Source of the DNA: Pseudomonadota bacterium
Lineage (GTDB): Bacteria; Pseudomonadota; Gammaproteobacteria; Burkholderiales; Rhodocyclaceae
Direction: 5' to 3'
Length of the DNA stretch: 64,000 bases
NCBI GenBank assembly: GCA_018240785.1
Contig: JAFEFC010000003.1
Location: forward strand, 62,001 to 126,000
Shown here: positions 52,287-61,315 of the stretch, in pieces
Numbering within the stretch: the stretch's first letter is position 1
Layout: each line of letters begins with the position of its first letter
The notes under the pieces: model-generated
What the model was told of the DNA's origin: nothing
The model's database searches: none
The model's input: the letters and a program-made list of their open reading frames with translations, nothing else
Position numbers and translations under genes: made by a program

Positions 52287-53222
52287 ATGGACCTCCTGAC
52301 CCAGACCATCCTGCAGGCCGGCCGCTCGGCCGTGGAACTCGCCCTTTTCGTGCTGCTGCCCATCATGGTGGTGATGCTCGCGCTGATGCGCATGCTCGAG
52401 GCGCGCGGGGCGCTCGACTGGATCGTGGCGCGCCTGGCGCCGCTGCTGCGCCCTGCCGGTCTCACCGGGCTGGGCGTGTTCGCTGCATTGCAGATCAATT
52501 TCGTGAGCTTCGCCGCGCCGGTCGCGACGCTCACCATGATGGAGAGCCGCGGCGCCTCCGACCGCCACCTGGCGGCCACGCTGGCTATGGTCATGGCGAT
52601 GGCACAGGCCAACGTGACCTTTCCGATGGCGGCGATGGGGCTCGCGTTCGGCCCGGCGCTGCTGCTGTCGCTCCTCGGCGGCCTGGTCGCGGCGGCAGTC
52701 ACCTACCACGTCTTCGGCCGCTCACTGTCGTCGATCGAAGGGCCGCTGGACGAGAGCCTGCAGCATCGCGTCGCCGACGACGCGAAAGGCGTGCTCGACG
52801 TCATCAACCGTGCCGGCGCCGAAGCCTTCAAGATTGCCGTCGGCGCCATCCCAATGCTGGTGCTGGCGCTGGTGGTGGTGATGGTGCTGCGCGCCAGCGG
52901 TGCGATCGACGCGCTCACCGCCGTGCTGGCCCCGCTACTCGCGGCGCTGGACATCCATCCGGCGATGGTGCTGCTGACGCTGACCAAGGCGATCGCCGGC
53001 GGCACCGCAATGATGGGCGTCATGGAAGACATGCTGCGGAACGGCACCGCCAGCGCGGCGATGCTCAACGCCAACGCCGGCTTCCTGATCCACCCGCTCG
53101 ACGTGGGTGGCGTGGCGGTGCTGATCTCCGCCGGGCGGCGCGTGGCCTCGGTGTGGAAACCCGCCGCGCTCGGCGCGGTGCTCGGCATCCTGGTGCGCAT
53201 GGTCGGCCATGCGCTGCTGTGA
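52287..53222 (+). CDS. Gate-domain (nucleoside recognition) membrane protein
   Basis: This 311-residue membrane protein has two Gate-type halves, the first including QINFVSFAAPVATLTMMESRGASDRHLAA and the second FKIAVGAIPMLVLALVVVMVLRASGAIDALTAVLAPLL with TLTKAIAGGTAMMGVM. The domain occurs in nucleoside transporters, FeoB and SpmA/SpmB, but the isolated proteins have no firm function. It precedes lrgA by 90 bases. Confidence 0.75.
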   Translation: MDLLTQTILQAGRSAVELALFVLLPIMVVMLALMRMLEARGALDWIVARLAPLLRPAGLTGLGVFAALQINFVSFAAPVATLTMMESRGASDRHLAATLAMVMAMAQANVTFPMAAMGLAFGPALLLSLLGGLVAAAVTYHVFGRSLSSIEGPLDESLQHRVADDAKGVLDVINRAGAEAFKIAVGAIPMLVLALVVVMVLRASGAIDALTAVLAPLLAALDIHPAMVLLTLTKAIAGGTAMMGVMEDMLRNGTASAAMLNANAGFLIHPLDVGGVAVLISAGRRVASVWKPAALGAVLGILVRMVGHALL

Positions 53223-53312
53223 AGCGATAAGGCGCTCCGCAGCGCGCCCGTGCCGCGGTAGCCTGCAAGCCTTGCCTTGCACATCCTCGACCTGCCTGGT
53301 GGAGTCCCGACC

Positions 53313-53675
53313 ATGATTGCCGCACTCACCCTGCTGCTCGTCTTCCAGTTGATCGGTGAAGTGATCGCCCGAGCGCTGGCGCTGCCGATTCCCGGGCCGG
53401 TGATCGGCATGGCGCTGCTGTTCCTGACGCTGCTGGTGCGCGGCGGGCCGGGCGAGGACCTGCGCCAGACGGCCGGCACCCTGCTGCAGCACCTATCGCT
53501 GCTGTTCGTGCCGGCCGGCACCGGCATCGTGCTCTACGGCGACCGCCTGGCCAACGAGTGGCTGCCGCTGCTGGTGGCGCTGGTCGCCAGCACTGCGCTG
53601 GCGATCATCGTCACCGCAGTGGTGCTGCAAGCCTTGACGCGCCGCCGCACGTCGTCGAAGGGAGCGCAGCAATGA
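53313..53675 (+). CDS. LrgA/CidA-family holin-like protein
   Basis: This 120-residue protein has four membrane spans and the family motif LALPIPGPVIGMALLFL, with LFVPAGTGIVLYGDRL. LrgA/CidA proteins are holin-like and affect murein hydrolase activity, programmed lysis or export of glycolate or pyruvate. The ATG at 53313 has GGAG eight bases upstream. Its stop overlaps the lrgB start. Confidence 0.88.
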   Translation: MIAALTLLLVFQLIGEVIARALALPIPGPVIGMALLFLTLLVRGGPGEDLRQTAGTLLQHLSLLFVPAGTGIVLYGDRLANEWLPLLVALVASTALAIIVTAVVLQALTRRRTSSKGAQQ

Positions 53676-54406
53676 CGCCGCGTCTGGAAGAAGTCTGGGT
53701 CTACCTGTCGGCGACGCCGCTGCTCGGGCTCACATTGACGCTGCTGGCCTACCACGCGGCGTTCCGCATCTACCAGCGCGCCGGCTTCCACCCCATCGCC
53801 AACCCGGTGCTGCTCGCGGTCACCATGCTCGCCAGCGTGCTGCTGCTCACCGGCACGCCTTACCAGACCTACTTCGACGGTGCGCAGTTCGTGCACTTCC
53901 TGCTTGGCCCGGCGACGGTCGCGCTCGCCATTCCGTTGTACGCCCAATGGCCGCGCCTGAAGGCGATGGCGGCGCCGCTGGCGATCGCGCTCGTGGCCGG
54001 CTCGCTGACTGCGGCGCTCTCTGCCTGGAGCATCGGCGCGCTGCTCGGCGCCAGCCGCGAATCGCTGATGTCGCTCGCGCCGAAGAGCGTCACCACGCCG
54101 ATTGCGATGGCGGTCGCCGAGCGCCTCGGCGGGCTGCCTTCGCTGACCGCGGTGCTGGTGATCAGCACCGGCATCCTCGGCGCCATCGGCGCGCGCTACC
54201 TGTACCGCTGGCTGCACATCTCCGACCCCGCGGTGCGCGGCTTCGCCATCGGCCTTGCCTCGCACGGCATCGGCACCGCCCGCGCCTTCCAGACGGGGGA
54301 GCAGGCAGGCGCCTTCGCCGCGCTGGCGATGGGCTTGAACGGTCTCGTCACCGCGCTGTCCCTCCCCTGGATCATGCCCTGGGTCGAACGTCTGCTGGGG
54401 CGCTGA
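53672..54406 (+). CDS. LrgB-family membrane protein
   Basis: This 244-residue membrane protein has the LrgB/CidB conserved segments HFLLGPATVALAIPLY, SLAPKSVTTPIAMAVAERLGG and GLASHGIGTARAFQTGEQAGAFAALAMGLNG. It works with the LrgA-type protein whose gene overlaps it by an ATGA. Confidence 0.92.
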   Translation: MTPRLEEVWVYLSATPLLGLTLTLLAYHAAFRIYQRAGFHPIANPVLLAVTMLASVLLLTGTPYQTYFDGAQFVHFLLGPATVALAIPLYAQWPRLKAMAAPLAIALVAGSLTAALSAWSIGALLGASRESLMSLAPKSVTTPIAMAVAERLGGLPSLTAVLVISTGILGAIGARYLYRWLHISDPAVRGFAIGLASHGIGTARAFQTGEQAGAFAALAMGLNGLVTALSLPWIMPWVERLLGR

Positions 54407-54494
54407 GCTCGACGGCAGCCCGTCGCCTGCGCCTGCAAGCATCCGCATCCACAGTCCCTGCAACGACACTCCGGTCCGTCGAGGACATCCTCAA

Positions 54495-56120
54495 GTGCTG
54501 ACTTCCCTTTACCGCTGGATCGACCGCAACATCCTCGAGCTCGTCCGCGAGCTGCGCGTTTCCTACCTGCCGCCGCTGATGGTGTACTGCGCCGCCGGCG
54601 TGTCCGGCCTCACCGGCATCGTCGGCACCTTCTTTGTCAAGGACTACCTCGGCCTGTCGGCGGCCTTCCTCGCCGCGCTCGGCTTCTGGGCGGGCATCCC
54701 GTGGGCGCTCAAGATGCCCATCGGCCACCTCGTCGACCTGCTGTGGCGGCACAAGGCCGGCCTGGTGTACCTCGGCGCGGCGCTGATCGCCGCCAGCCTG
54801 GCGATCATGATCGGCCTCATCGGCCAGCCGGACGCGATGCGGGCGGTGATGCCGGTCGAAGCCTGGTTCGTGCTGTCCACCCTGCTGTCGCCAGTGGGCT
54901 ACGTGATGCAGGACGCGGTGGCCGACGCGATGACCGTGGAGGCGGTACCGCGCATCGACGAGCATGGCGAGCCGCTGCCAGACGAGACCATCCGCCTGAT
55001 GCACACGACGATGCAGATGCTCGGCCGCGTCGCCATCATCGGCGGGACGGTGCTGGTTTCGCTCGCCAATGTGGTGATGTTCGCCGGTGCGGAGTCGCTT
55101 GCCGAAGTGCAGAAGGTGGCGATCTATCTGCGCATCTACGAATACGCAATGGTCATCCCGCTGCTGTCGGTCAGCGGCGTCATGCTCGCCAACGTGCTGA
55201 AGCGGCGCGAAGCACGTCGACTCGCCGCGCTGGGACGCGACCGCGCCGAGATCGACCGCCTGCTGCACGAGCCACAGGAGAAGACCACGCCGAACTTGTG
55301 GATCCTCGGCGGCAGTGCGCTCTTCATCGCGATCACGCTGACGGTGGGCCTTTCGGGCATCGACTACGGCGAGGAGCTGATCTTCGCCGCGTCCTTCGCC
55401 GTCATCGGCTTCATGATCTTCCGCCTGGTGCGGGAGCTCGCGCCCGACGCGCGGCGCATGCTGCTCGGTACCATCATCGTCATCTTCGTGTTCCGCGCGC
55501 TGCCCGGCCCGGGCGCCGGGGCGAGCTGGTGGATGATCGACGAGCTTGGTTTCGACCAGTCCTTCCTGTCGCGCCTCGACCTCATCACCAGCGGCCTGAC
55601 GCTCGCCGGGCTGTTCCTGTTCCGGCGCTTCATGGCAGAAAAGTCCATCGCGCAGATCGTCGTGTTCCTGACCGTCACCACCACCCTGCTGTCGCTGCCC
55701 ATCATCGGCATGTTCCATGGCCTGCACCACTGGACCGCGAACCTGACTGGCGGCGTCGTCGATGCACGCTTCATCGCCATCGCCAACACCGCGCTGGAAT
55801 CCCCGCTCGGCCAGGTGTCGATGGTGCCGATGCTGGCGTGGATCGCGAATTCGGCGCCGCCGCACCTGAAGGCGACCTACTTCGCGGTCATGGCCTCCTT
55901 CACCAACCTCGCGCTGTCCGCAGCCCAGCTCGGCACCAAGTACCTGAACGAGATCTACGTCGTCAGCCGCGCGGTGAAGGACGCTGCCACCGGCGCGATC
56001 ACCACCCCGGCGAACTATGGCGAGCTCGGCGCACTGCTGGTCACCGTGACCGTGCTCGGCCTCGTGCTGCCGCTCGCGGCGATCGCGCTCACCCGTCTGC
56101 TGGGGCTGCGCAGCGCCTGA
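54495..56120 (+). CDS. MFS-type transporter, folate/biopterin (BT1)-like
   Basis: This 541-residue membrane protein has about twelve to fourteen spans. The N-terminal LPPLMVYCAAGVSGLTGIVGTFFVKDYLGLSAAFLAALGFWAGIPWALKMPIGHLVDLL resembles BT1/folate-biopterin carriers (FVKDYLGLS, PWALKMPIGHLVD). The C-terminal half has SMVPMLAWIANSAPPHLKATYFAVMASFTNLALSAAQLGTKYLNEIY. The transported compound is not known. It starts with GTG, preceded by GAGGA. Confidence 0.6.
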   Translation: MLTSLYRWIDRNILELVRELRVSYLPPLMVYCAAGVSGLTGIVGTFFVKDYLGLSAAFLAALGFWAGIPWALKMPIGHLVDLLWRHKAGLVYLGAALIAASLAIMIGLIGQPDAMRAVMPVEAWFVLSTLLSPVGYVMQDAVADAMTVEAVPRIDEHGEPLPDETIRLMHTTMQMLGRVAIIGGTVLVSLANVVMFAGAESLAEVQKVAIYLRIYEYAMVIPLLSVSGVMLANVLKRREARRLAALGRDRAEIDRLLHEPQEKTTPNLWILGGSALFIAITLTVGLSGIDYGEELIFAASFAVIGFMIFRLVRELAPDARRMLLGTIIVIFVFRALPGPGAGASWWMIDELGFDQSFLSRLDLITSGLTLAGLFLFRRFMAEKSIAQIVVFLTVTTTLLSLPIIGMFHGLHHWTANLTGGVVDARFIAIANTALESPLGQVSMVPMLAWIANSAPPHLKATYFAVMASFTNLALSAAQLGTKYLNEIYVVSRAVKDAATGAITTPANYGELGALLVTVTVLGLVLPLAAIALTRLLGLRSA

Positions 56121-56250
56121 ACCGCCGAAGCGGCAATGGGGTGCCGGACCACCCGCCGACAACGTGCCGGCTTGATCTGATGCATTGCCATCGGCCTGCG
56201 GCAGGCGGAAACTTGGGGCGATCGCATACACAAACACAGGGAGCACAGCG

Positions 56251-58305
56251 ATGACACCCAGCTCGGTTCACGACATCCGCAACCTGAGCCTGCTCGGCCA
56301 TGCGGGCAGCGGCAAGACCACGCTCGCAGAGGCGCTGCTCGCCGCCGCCGGCGAGATCGGCGCGGCCGGCAGCGTCGAGCGCGGCGACACGGTTTCCGAC
56401 TACGACCCGCAGGAAAAATCGATGGGTCACTCGCTGCACGCCGCCCTCGTCCATCTGGAGTGGGCCGGCCACTGGATCAACCTGCTCGATGCGCCGGGCC
56501 TGCCCGACCTTGCCGGTCGCGCGCTGGCTACCCTTCCCGCGGTGGAGACGGCCGCGGTGGTGGTGAACGCCGCCGCCGGCGTGGAAAGCGGCACGCGCCG
56601 CATGATGACCGCGGCCAGGGGCAAGTGCCGCATGATCGTCATCAACAAGATCGATGCCGCCGGCGCCGACTTTGGCGGGCTACTGGAGGCGGTCGCCGCC
56701 GAGTTCGGCCGCGAGTGTCTGCCGATCAACCTGCCGGCACCGGGCGGCGACAAGGTGGTGGATTGCTTCTTCGCGCCGGACGCTGCCGCGACGACGGCGA
56801 TTTCGAGCGTGACCGCCGCGCACAGCGCGATCGTCGACCAGATCGTCGAGCTGGACGAGGATCTGATGGCGAAGTATCTCGAGCAGGGCGAGTCGCTGGA
56901 CCCCGAGCAACTGCACGCGCCCTTCGAGCAGGCGCTGCGCGAAGGGCATCTGGTACCGGTGTGCTTCGTGTCCGCGCGCACCGGCGCCGGCGTGCGCGAA
57001 CTGCTCGACATCCTCGGCAAGCTCGCGCCCGATCCCACCGAAGGCAACCCGCCCGCCTTCCTGAAAGGCGACGGCGCCGCGGCCGAGTCCGTCGACGTGG
57101 CGCTTGACGCCGAGCGCCACGTCGTTGCCCACGTGTTCCAGGTTTCCAACGATCCCTACCGCGGCAAGCTCGGCCTGTTCCGCATCCATCAGGGCCAGGT
57201 CAGCCCCAGTTCGCAGCTCTTCATCGGTGACGGCCGCAAGCCCTTCAAGGTCGCCCACCTGTTGCGCATGCAGGGCCGCAATGCAATCGAGACGCCGCTG
57301 GGCGTGCCCGGCGATCTGTGCGCCGTGGCACGGGTGGACGAGATCCACCGCGACGCGGTGCTGCACGATTCTCATGACGAGGACTACTTCCACCTCGCCG
57401 CCCCCGCCTATCCTCAGCCGGTCTATGGCCTGGCGCTGATCACGAAGAAGCCCGCCGACGAGCAGAAGCTGTCCGAGGCGCTGGCCCGCCTCACCGACGA
57501 GGATCCCTGCCTGGAAGTCAGCTACGACGTGCGCGGCCGCCACACGGTGGTGCGCGGGCTGGGTGAGCAGCACCTCAAGATCGTGCTCGAGGAGCTTTCC
57601 ACGCGCTGGAACCTGCAGCTCGACACCGCACCGCCGGCCATTCCCTACCGCGAGACGATCTCCATCGTTGCCGAGGCGCGCTACCGGCACAAGAAGCAGA
57701 GCGGCGGCGCGGGCCAGTTCGGCGAAGTCGCCCTGCGCGTCGAGCCGCTCGAGCGCGGCGCGGGCTTGCAACTGGGCGACGAGGTCAAGGGCGGAGCGAT
57801 TCCCACCAACTTCATGCCGGCGGTGGAAAAAGGCGTGCGCCAGGCACTTGGCGAAGGCGCCTTTGCCGGCTTCCCGATCCAGGACCTGCGCGTGGTGGTG
57901 ACCGACGGCAAGCACCACGCGGTCGACTCCAACGAAGTGTCTTTCGCCACCGCCGCGCGCCATGCGCTGATCGAGGCGGTGCTCGCCGCGAAACCGCAGG
58001 TGCTGGAGCCGATGCTGGACGTGCAGGTCAAGATGGCCGACGCGCTGTTCGGCGAAGTCAGCGGCGAGCTGTCGGCCCGTCGTGGCCGCCTCACCAGCAC
58101 CGACAGCCCGTCGGCAGGCTGGATGCTGATCTCGGCGCGCGTGCCGATGTCGGAGATGGACGGCTTCGAGAGCCGGCTGAAGGCCATCTGCGCCGGCGAA
58201 AGCGAGTTCGTGCTCGAGGCCGGCGGCTACGAGCCCGCGCCACAGGAAGTGCAGACCGAGCTGTCGCGCAACTTCGCCGCGACGGGTAACGGAAACGGCG
58301 GCTGA
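56251..58305 (+). CDS. Elongation factor G-like GTPase (EF-G2 type)
   Basis: This 684-residue translational GTPase paralogue has the EF-G domain order. G1 is GHAGSGKT (16-23), G3 is DAPGLPD (80-86) and G4 is NKID (132-135). The switch region reads ERGDTVSDYDPQEKSMGHSL instead of the ERGITI type. In canonical EF-G the G3 loop is DTPGH and its His activates hydrolysis; here it is Leu84. Domains II-V are present (QSGGAGQFGEVALRVEP, RRGRLTSTDS). Together these place it with EF-G2-like proteins, whose role is not settled. A long hairpin follows. Confidence 0.85.
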   Translation: MTPSSVHDIRNLSLLGHAGSGKTTLAEALLAAAGEIGAAGSVERGDTVSDYDPQEKSMGHSLHAALVHLEWAGHWINLLDAPGLPDLAGRALATLPAVETAAVVVNAAAGVESGTRRMMTAARGKCRMIVINKIDAAGADFGGLLEAVAAEFGRECLPINLPAPGGDKVVDCFFAPDAAATTAISSVTAAHSAIVDQIVELDEDLMAKYLEQGESLDPEQLHAPFEQALREGHLVPVCFVSARTGAGVRELLDILGKLAPDPTEGNPPAFLKGDGAAAESVDVALDAERHVVAHVFQVSNDPYRGKLGLFRIHQGQVSPSSQLFIGDGRKPFKVAHLLRMQGRNAIETPLGVPGDLCAVARVDEIHRDAVLHDSHDEDYFHLAAPAYPQPVYGLALITKKPADEQKLSEALARLTDEDPCLEVSYDVRGRHTVVRGLGEQHLKIVLEELSTRWNLQLDTAPPAIPYRETISIVAEARYRHKKQSGGAGQFGEVALRVEPLERGAGLQLGDEVKGGAIPTNFMPAVEKGVRQALGEGAFAGFPIQDLRVVVTDGKHHAVDSNEVSFATAARHALIEAVLAAKPQVLEPMLDVQVKMADALFGEVSGELSARRGRLTSTDSPSAGWMLISARVPMSEMDGFESRLKAICAGESEFVLEAGGYEPAPQEVQTELSRNFAATGNGNGG

Positions 58306-58333
58306 TGCGGCCTGCAGGCGCATCCCGCCCGCC

Positions 58334-58375
58334 CCGGTGGAAGGCGGCCGCAGCGATGCGGCCGCCTTCCACCGG
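58334..58375. repeat. Long perfect hairpin after the EF-G-like gene
   Basis: Eighteen-base perfect arms (CCGGTGGAAGGCGGCCGC and its complement) flank a six-base loop. There is no T-run after it, so it may be a weak terminator, an mRNA-stabilising structure or an inverted repeat. Confidence 0.7.
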
Positions 58376-58393
58376 CATCAAGGCTGTGGCGCG

Positions 58394-58654
58394 ATGAAAC
58401 TGACGGATGGACACCGCGCCTACTGGCGCCGCAACCTGCTCCTGACCTTCAGCCTGCTGGTGGTCTGGTTTTCCGTCACCTTCGTCGCGGGCTACTACGC
58501 GCGCGAACTCAACGCCTTCAGCTTCCTCGACTTCCCGCTCGGCTTCTACATCTTCGCGCAGGGCTCGCTGATCGTGTACCTCGCGATCATCGGCATCTAC
58601 GTGTTCGTGATGAACCGCCTGGACCGGCGCTACGGCGTCGGCGAGCGGCGCTGA
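58394..58654 (+). CDS. DUF4212 protein, symporter small-subunit type
   Basis: This 86-residue two-span protein carries the DUF4212 features YWRRNLLLTFSLLVVWFSVTFV, the FSFLDFPLGFYIFAQGS loop and YVFVMNRLDRRYG. Members are the small partner of sodium/solute symporters of the acetate-permease type and are normally followed by the large subunit gene. Here the next gene on the right is soxZ on the opposite strand, so the large subunit is missing. Confidence 0.88.
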   Translation: MKLTDGHRAYWRRNLLLTFSLLVVWFSVTFVAGYYARELNAFSFLDFPLGFYIFAQGSLIVYLAIIGIYVFVMNRLDRRYGVGERR

Positions 58655-58756
58655 TCATCGCGACCTGCGCCGCCCTTTTCTCGCTACAGCGAAGCGAACC
58701 GGTGGCGAGCCGTGGCATTGGCATTGGCATTCGATCACCGGCCGCGCAGCGACAGG

Positions 58757-59068
58757 TCACGCGATGGCCACCTCGTCGGTGCGGCTCTCCCCCAGGTTGT
58801 CGGTCCAGCTCACGCGCACCCGCTCGCCGGGCGCGCCGCCGCGGAACTTGAACACCAGATAGGGATTGGCCGACACAGAGGGGCCGAACTGGGCGCTCAG
58901 CACGACGCGGTCGTTATTGAACACGGTGAGATCGGTGATGAAATGGGCGGGAATCAGCGCGCCCGTGGCGTTCTTGCGCATCCCCGTCTCCATGACGTGG
59001 GACAGTCGGGCACGCACTTCGGTGATGCCGTCCCTGACGGTGGCGCGGATGCGGGTCGGATTGGTCAT
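58757..59068 (-). CDS. soxZ: Sulfur-oxidation carrier subunit SoxZ
   Basis: This 103-residue immunoglobulin-fold protein forms a dimer with SoxY in the periplasm. The family features NPTRIRATVRDGITEVRARLSHVMETG, GALIPAHFI and VVLSAQFGPSVSANPYLVFKFRG are present. It starts 17 bases after soxY ends. It has no signal peptide, as is usual; it is exported with SoxY. Confidence 0.93.
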   Translation of the reverse strand: MTNPTRIRATVRDGITEVRARLSHVMETGMRKNATGALIPAHFITDLTVFNNDRVVLSAQFGPSVSANPYLVFKFRGGAPGERVRVSWTDNLGESRTDEVAIA

Positions 59069-59085
59069 GTTCGCGGTCTCCGTGA

Positions 59086-59550
59086 TCAGCCGCAGCCACC
59101 GATGGTGACCTGCACGTCCTTCCTGACGCTGTAGAAGCGCCCGCCCGCCTTCACCAGCACATGGATGGGGCACGATTCGCTCACTTTCACCTCGGTCTGC
59201 AAGTCGGCGAGCGTCCCCTCGGGGATGGTGAAGATCGCTGCCAGCGGGCTCGGATTCTTCTCGATCAGGATCGCCACCTGCTCGGTCTTCGGCAGGCGGC
59301 TGACGATGCCCAGCCGCACCGCCGCACCGTTGTCGTTGAGGTCGGGGACGTTGAGCTCGATGTCGGAACTGGCTGCGGGCTTGCCTGCCCCCAGCGCCGA
59401 CAAGACCGCGTCGAGCGTGTGCGCATCAAAACCGGCGCGCTTCTGTGCGGCCTGCGCAAGTTCAGGGCTGATCAGGCCGGCGCCCGCGAGCAGCGCGTAG
59501 AGGCCCAGGCCGCCGCCCGCTCGCAGCGCCTGCCTGCGTTGGTGATTCAT
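59086..59550 (-). CDS. soxY: Sulfur-carrier subunit SoxY
   Basis: This 154-residue protein carries sulfur intermediates on a C-terminal cysteine. A Tat-like signal (RRQALRAGGGLGLYALLAG, cleaved after AQA) leads the mature domain (IELNVPDLNDNGAAVRLGI, PIHVLVKAGGRFYSVRKDVQVTI). It ends GGCG, one glycine shorter than the common GGCGG tail; the sulfur-binding Cys is present. Only soxYZ is found in the window; no soxAX, soxB or soxCD is present. It is divergent from fccA. Confidence 0.93.
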   Translation of the reverse strand: MNHQRRQALRAGGGLGLYALLAGAGLISPELAQAAQKRAGFDAHTLDAVLSALGAGKPAASSDIELNVPDLNDNGAAVRLGIVSRLPKTEQVAILIEKNPSPLAAIFTIPEGTLADLQTEVKVSESCPIHVLVKAGGRFYSVRKDVQVTIGGCG

Positions 59551-59691
59551 GTTTCGTCTCCACAAGAATAAGGCTCCGCCGCGCTGGGCTATACTCCTCG
59601 CGCCCAATAGAGTGCCGCGCCGGCGAAATCGATGGTGAGGCCACGCCTCCGGCGCAAAAGTTCGCGCGCCCACGCGAAAAAGGAATCCAAG

Positions 59692-60012
59692 GTGAAATTG
59701 TCTCCCATCCTTGCCTCGCTGTGCCTGCTCGGCCTTGGCATCAGCAACGGTGGCGCGGCCGCGGCGGCCGACGCCAATCTTGCACGCAACCTGGCCGCCA
59801 CCTGCGCCAATTGTCACGGCACCGACGGCCGCAGCGCTGGCGGCATGGACAGCCTGGCGGGGGAAGCGCGCGACCGGTTGATGCAGAAGCTGCTCGCCTT
59901 CAAGTCCGGCTCGCGTCCGGCCACGATCATGCACCAGATCGCCAGGGGCTACAGCGACGAGCAGCTCGCGCTGATCGCGGGCTACCTTTCGGCGCAGCGC
60001 GCGCACGAGTGA
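59692..60012 (+). CDS. Cytochrome c subunit of sulfide dehydrogenase (FccA type)
   Basis: This 106-residue c-type cytochrome has a signal peptide (KLSPILASLCLLGLGISNGGAAA) and one CANCH heme site with a Met-containing region (SRPATIMHQIARGYSDEQL). It lies directly before the flavoprotein gene fccB and likely accepts its electrons. GTG at 59692 has AAGGA upstream. FccA of phototrophs has two hemes; this shorter version has one. Confidence 0.85.
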   Translation: MKLSPILASLCLLGLGISNGGAAAAADANLARNLAATCANCHGTDGRSAGGMDSLAGEARDRLMQKLLAFKSGSRPATIMHQIARGYSDEQLALIAGYLSAQRAHE

Positions 60013-60024
60013 GGAAGGGACGAA

Positions 60025-61290
60025 ATGCTGAATCGACGCAGCTTCATGAAAGGACTTGCCGGCGCTGCCACGCTGGGCGGACTCGCCGCGTGCACCGGCA
60101 CCACGACCCGCGCGCGCGCCCATGTGCTGGTGATCGGCGGAGGCTACGGCGGCGCCACCGCAGCGAAATATCTGCGCATGTGGAGCCAGGGCGCAGTCGA
60201 CGTCACGCTGATCGAGCGCAACCCGGCCTTCGTGTCGTGCCCCATGTCGAACCTCGTGGTGGGCGGCTACCGCGAGCTAGCCGACATCAGCGTGTCGTAC
60301 GCCGCCCTGCAATCGAAATGGGGCGTGCGACTGATCACCGACGAGGCGACCGCGATCGACCCCGCCCGACGCACGGTGTCCACCGCGGCCAATGGCGTGT
60401 TGAGCTATGACCGGCTGGTGCTGTCGCCGGGTATCGATTTCATCACCACCGCGGTTCCAGGGCTCGAAGGCAACTTCGAGCGCCTCCCCCATGCGTGGAA
60501 GGCAGGACCGCAAACCGTGCTGCTGCGCCAGCAACTGCAGGACATGCCCGACGGCGGCGTGTTCGCGATGCACGTTCCCAAGTCGCCCTACCGCTGCCCG
60601 CCCGGACCCTACGAGCGCGCGTGCGTGGTGGCGAGCTACCTGCAGCGGCACAAGCCGAGGTCGAAAGTGCTGGTGCTGGACGCGAACGCCGAGATCCAGT
60701 CGAAGAAGGCCTTGTTCACGAAGGCCTTCCAGGGCTACGGGAAACTGATCGACTACGTCCCCAACAGCGACCTGCGCTCGGTGGATGCCACCAGCCGCAG
60801 TGCCGAACTGGAATTCGACCGCGTCCGCGCCGACGTGCTGAATGTCATCCCACCGATGCGCGCCGGCAGCATCGCGGTGCGCGCGGGGCTTCCGCTCGTC
60901 AATGGGCGCTGGGTGGACGTCGACTGGCTGACGATGGAAGCAAAAGGCGTGGCGGGCGTGCATGTGCTGGGCGATGCGCTGCTGCCGGCGCCGGGCATGC
61001 CGAAGTCGGGACACATGGCCAACCAGCACGCCAAGCTGGCCGCCGCCGCGGTGCTGAACCTGCTCGCGGGCGAGCCGCCAAGCTCGGCGCCGGTGCTGAC
61101 GAACACCTGCTACAGCTTCGTCGACGATCGCAACGCCATCCACGTGGCTTCGGTGCATCAATACGATGCGGACAAGCGGCAACCGATGCCGGTCGAAGGC
61201 GCCGGCGGCCTGTCGACCGCCGCGAGCGACCTCGAAGGTCAGTACGCGTTCGCCTGGGCGAAGAACATCTGGGCCGACATGCTGGCCTGA
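60025..61290 (+). CDS. fccB: Flavocytochrome c sulfide dehydrogenase flavoprotein (FccB)
   Basis: This 421-residue FAD enzyme oxidises sulfide to sulfur in the periplasm. It has a Tat signal (NRRSFMKGLAGAATLGGLAAC), the FAD motif VLVIGGGYGGATAA (38-43 for the Gly core), and the redox cysteines Cys191 (PYRCPP) and Cys362 (TNTCYSFV), which match the active disulfide of the Allochromatium enzyme. The C-terminal domain is of the expected length. It starts 12 bases after fccA. Confidence 0.92.
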   Translation: MLNRRSFMKGLAGAATLGGLAACTGTTTRARAHVLVIGGGYGGATAAKYLRMWSQGAVDVTLIERNPAFVSCPMSNLVVGGYRELADISVSYAALQSKWGVRLITDEATAIDPARRTVSTAANGVLSYDRLVLSPGIDFITTAVPGLEGNFERLPHAWKAGPQTVLLRQQLQDMPDGGVFAMHVPKSPYRCPPGPYERACVVASYLQRHKPRSKVLVLDANAEIQSKKALFTKAFQGYGKLIDYVPNSDLRSVDATSRSAELEFDRVRADVLNVIPPMRAGSIAVRAGLPLVNGRWVDVDWLTMEAKGVAGVHVLGDALLPAPGMPKSGHMANQHAKLAAAAVLNLLAGEPPSSAPVLTNTCYSFVDDRNAIHVASVHQYDADKRQPMPVEGAGGLSTAASDLEGQYAFAWAKNIWADMLA

Positions 61291-61315
61291 GCGCGCACCG
61301 GGCGAGCGGCGCTGC

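Noticed and set aside
54372-56246. 624-codon open frame opposite the BT1-like gene
   Set aside because: Antisense shadow; His/Gln/Arg-rich with no domain, whereas the opposite strand encodes a coherent membrane protein.
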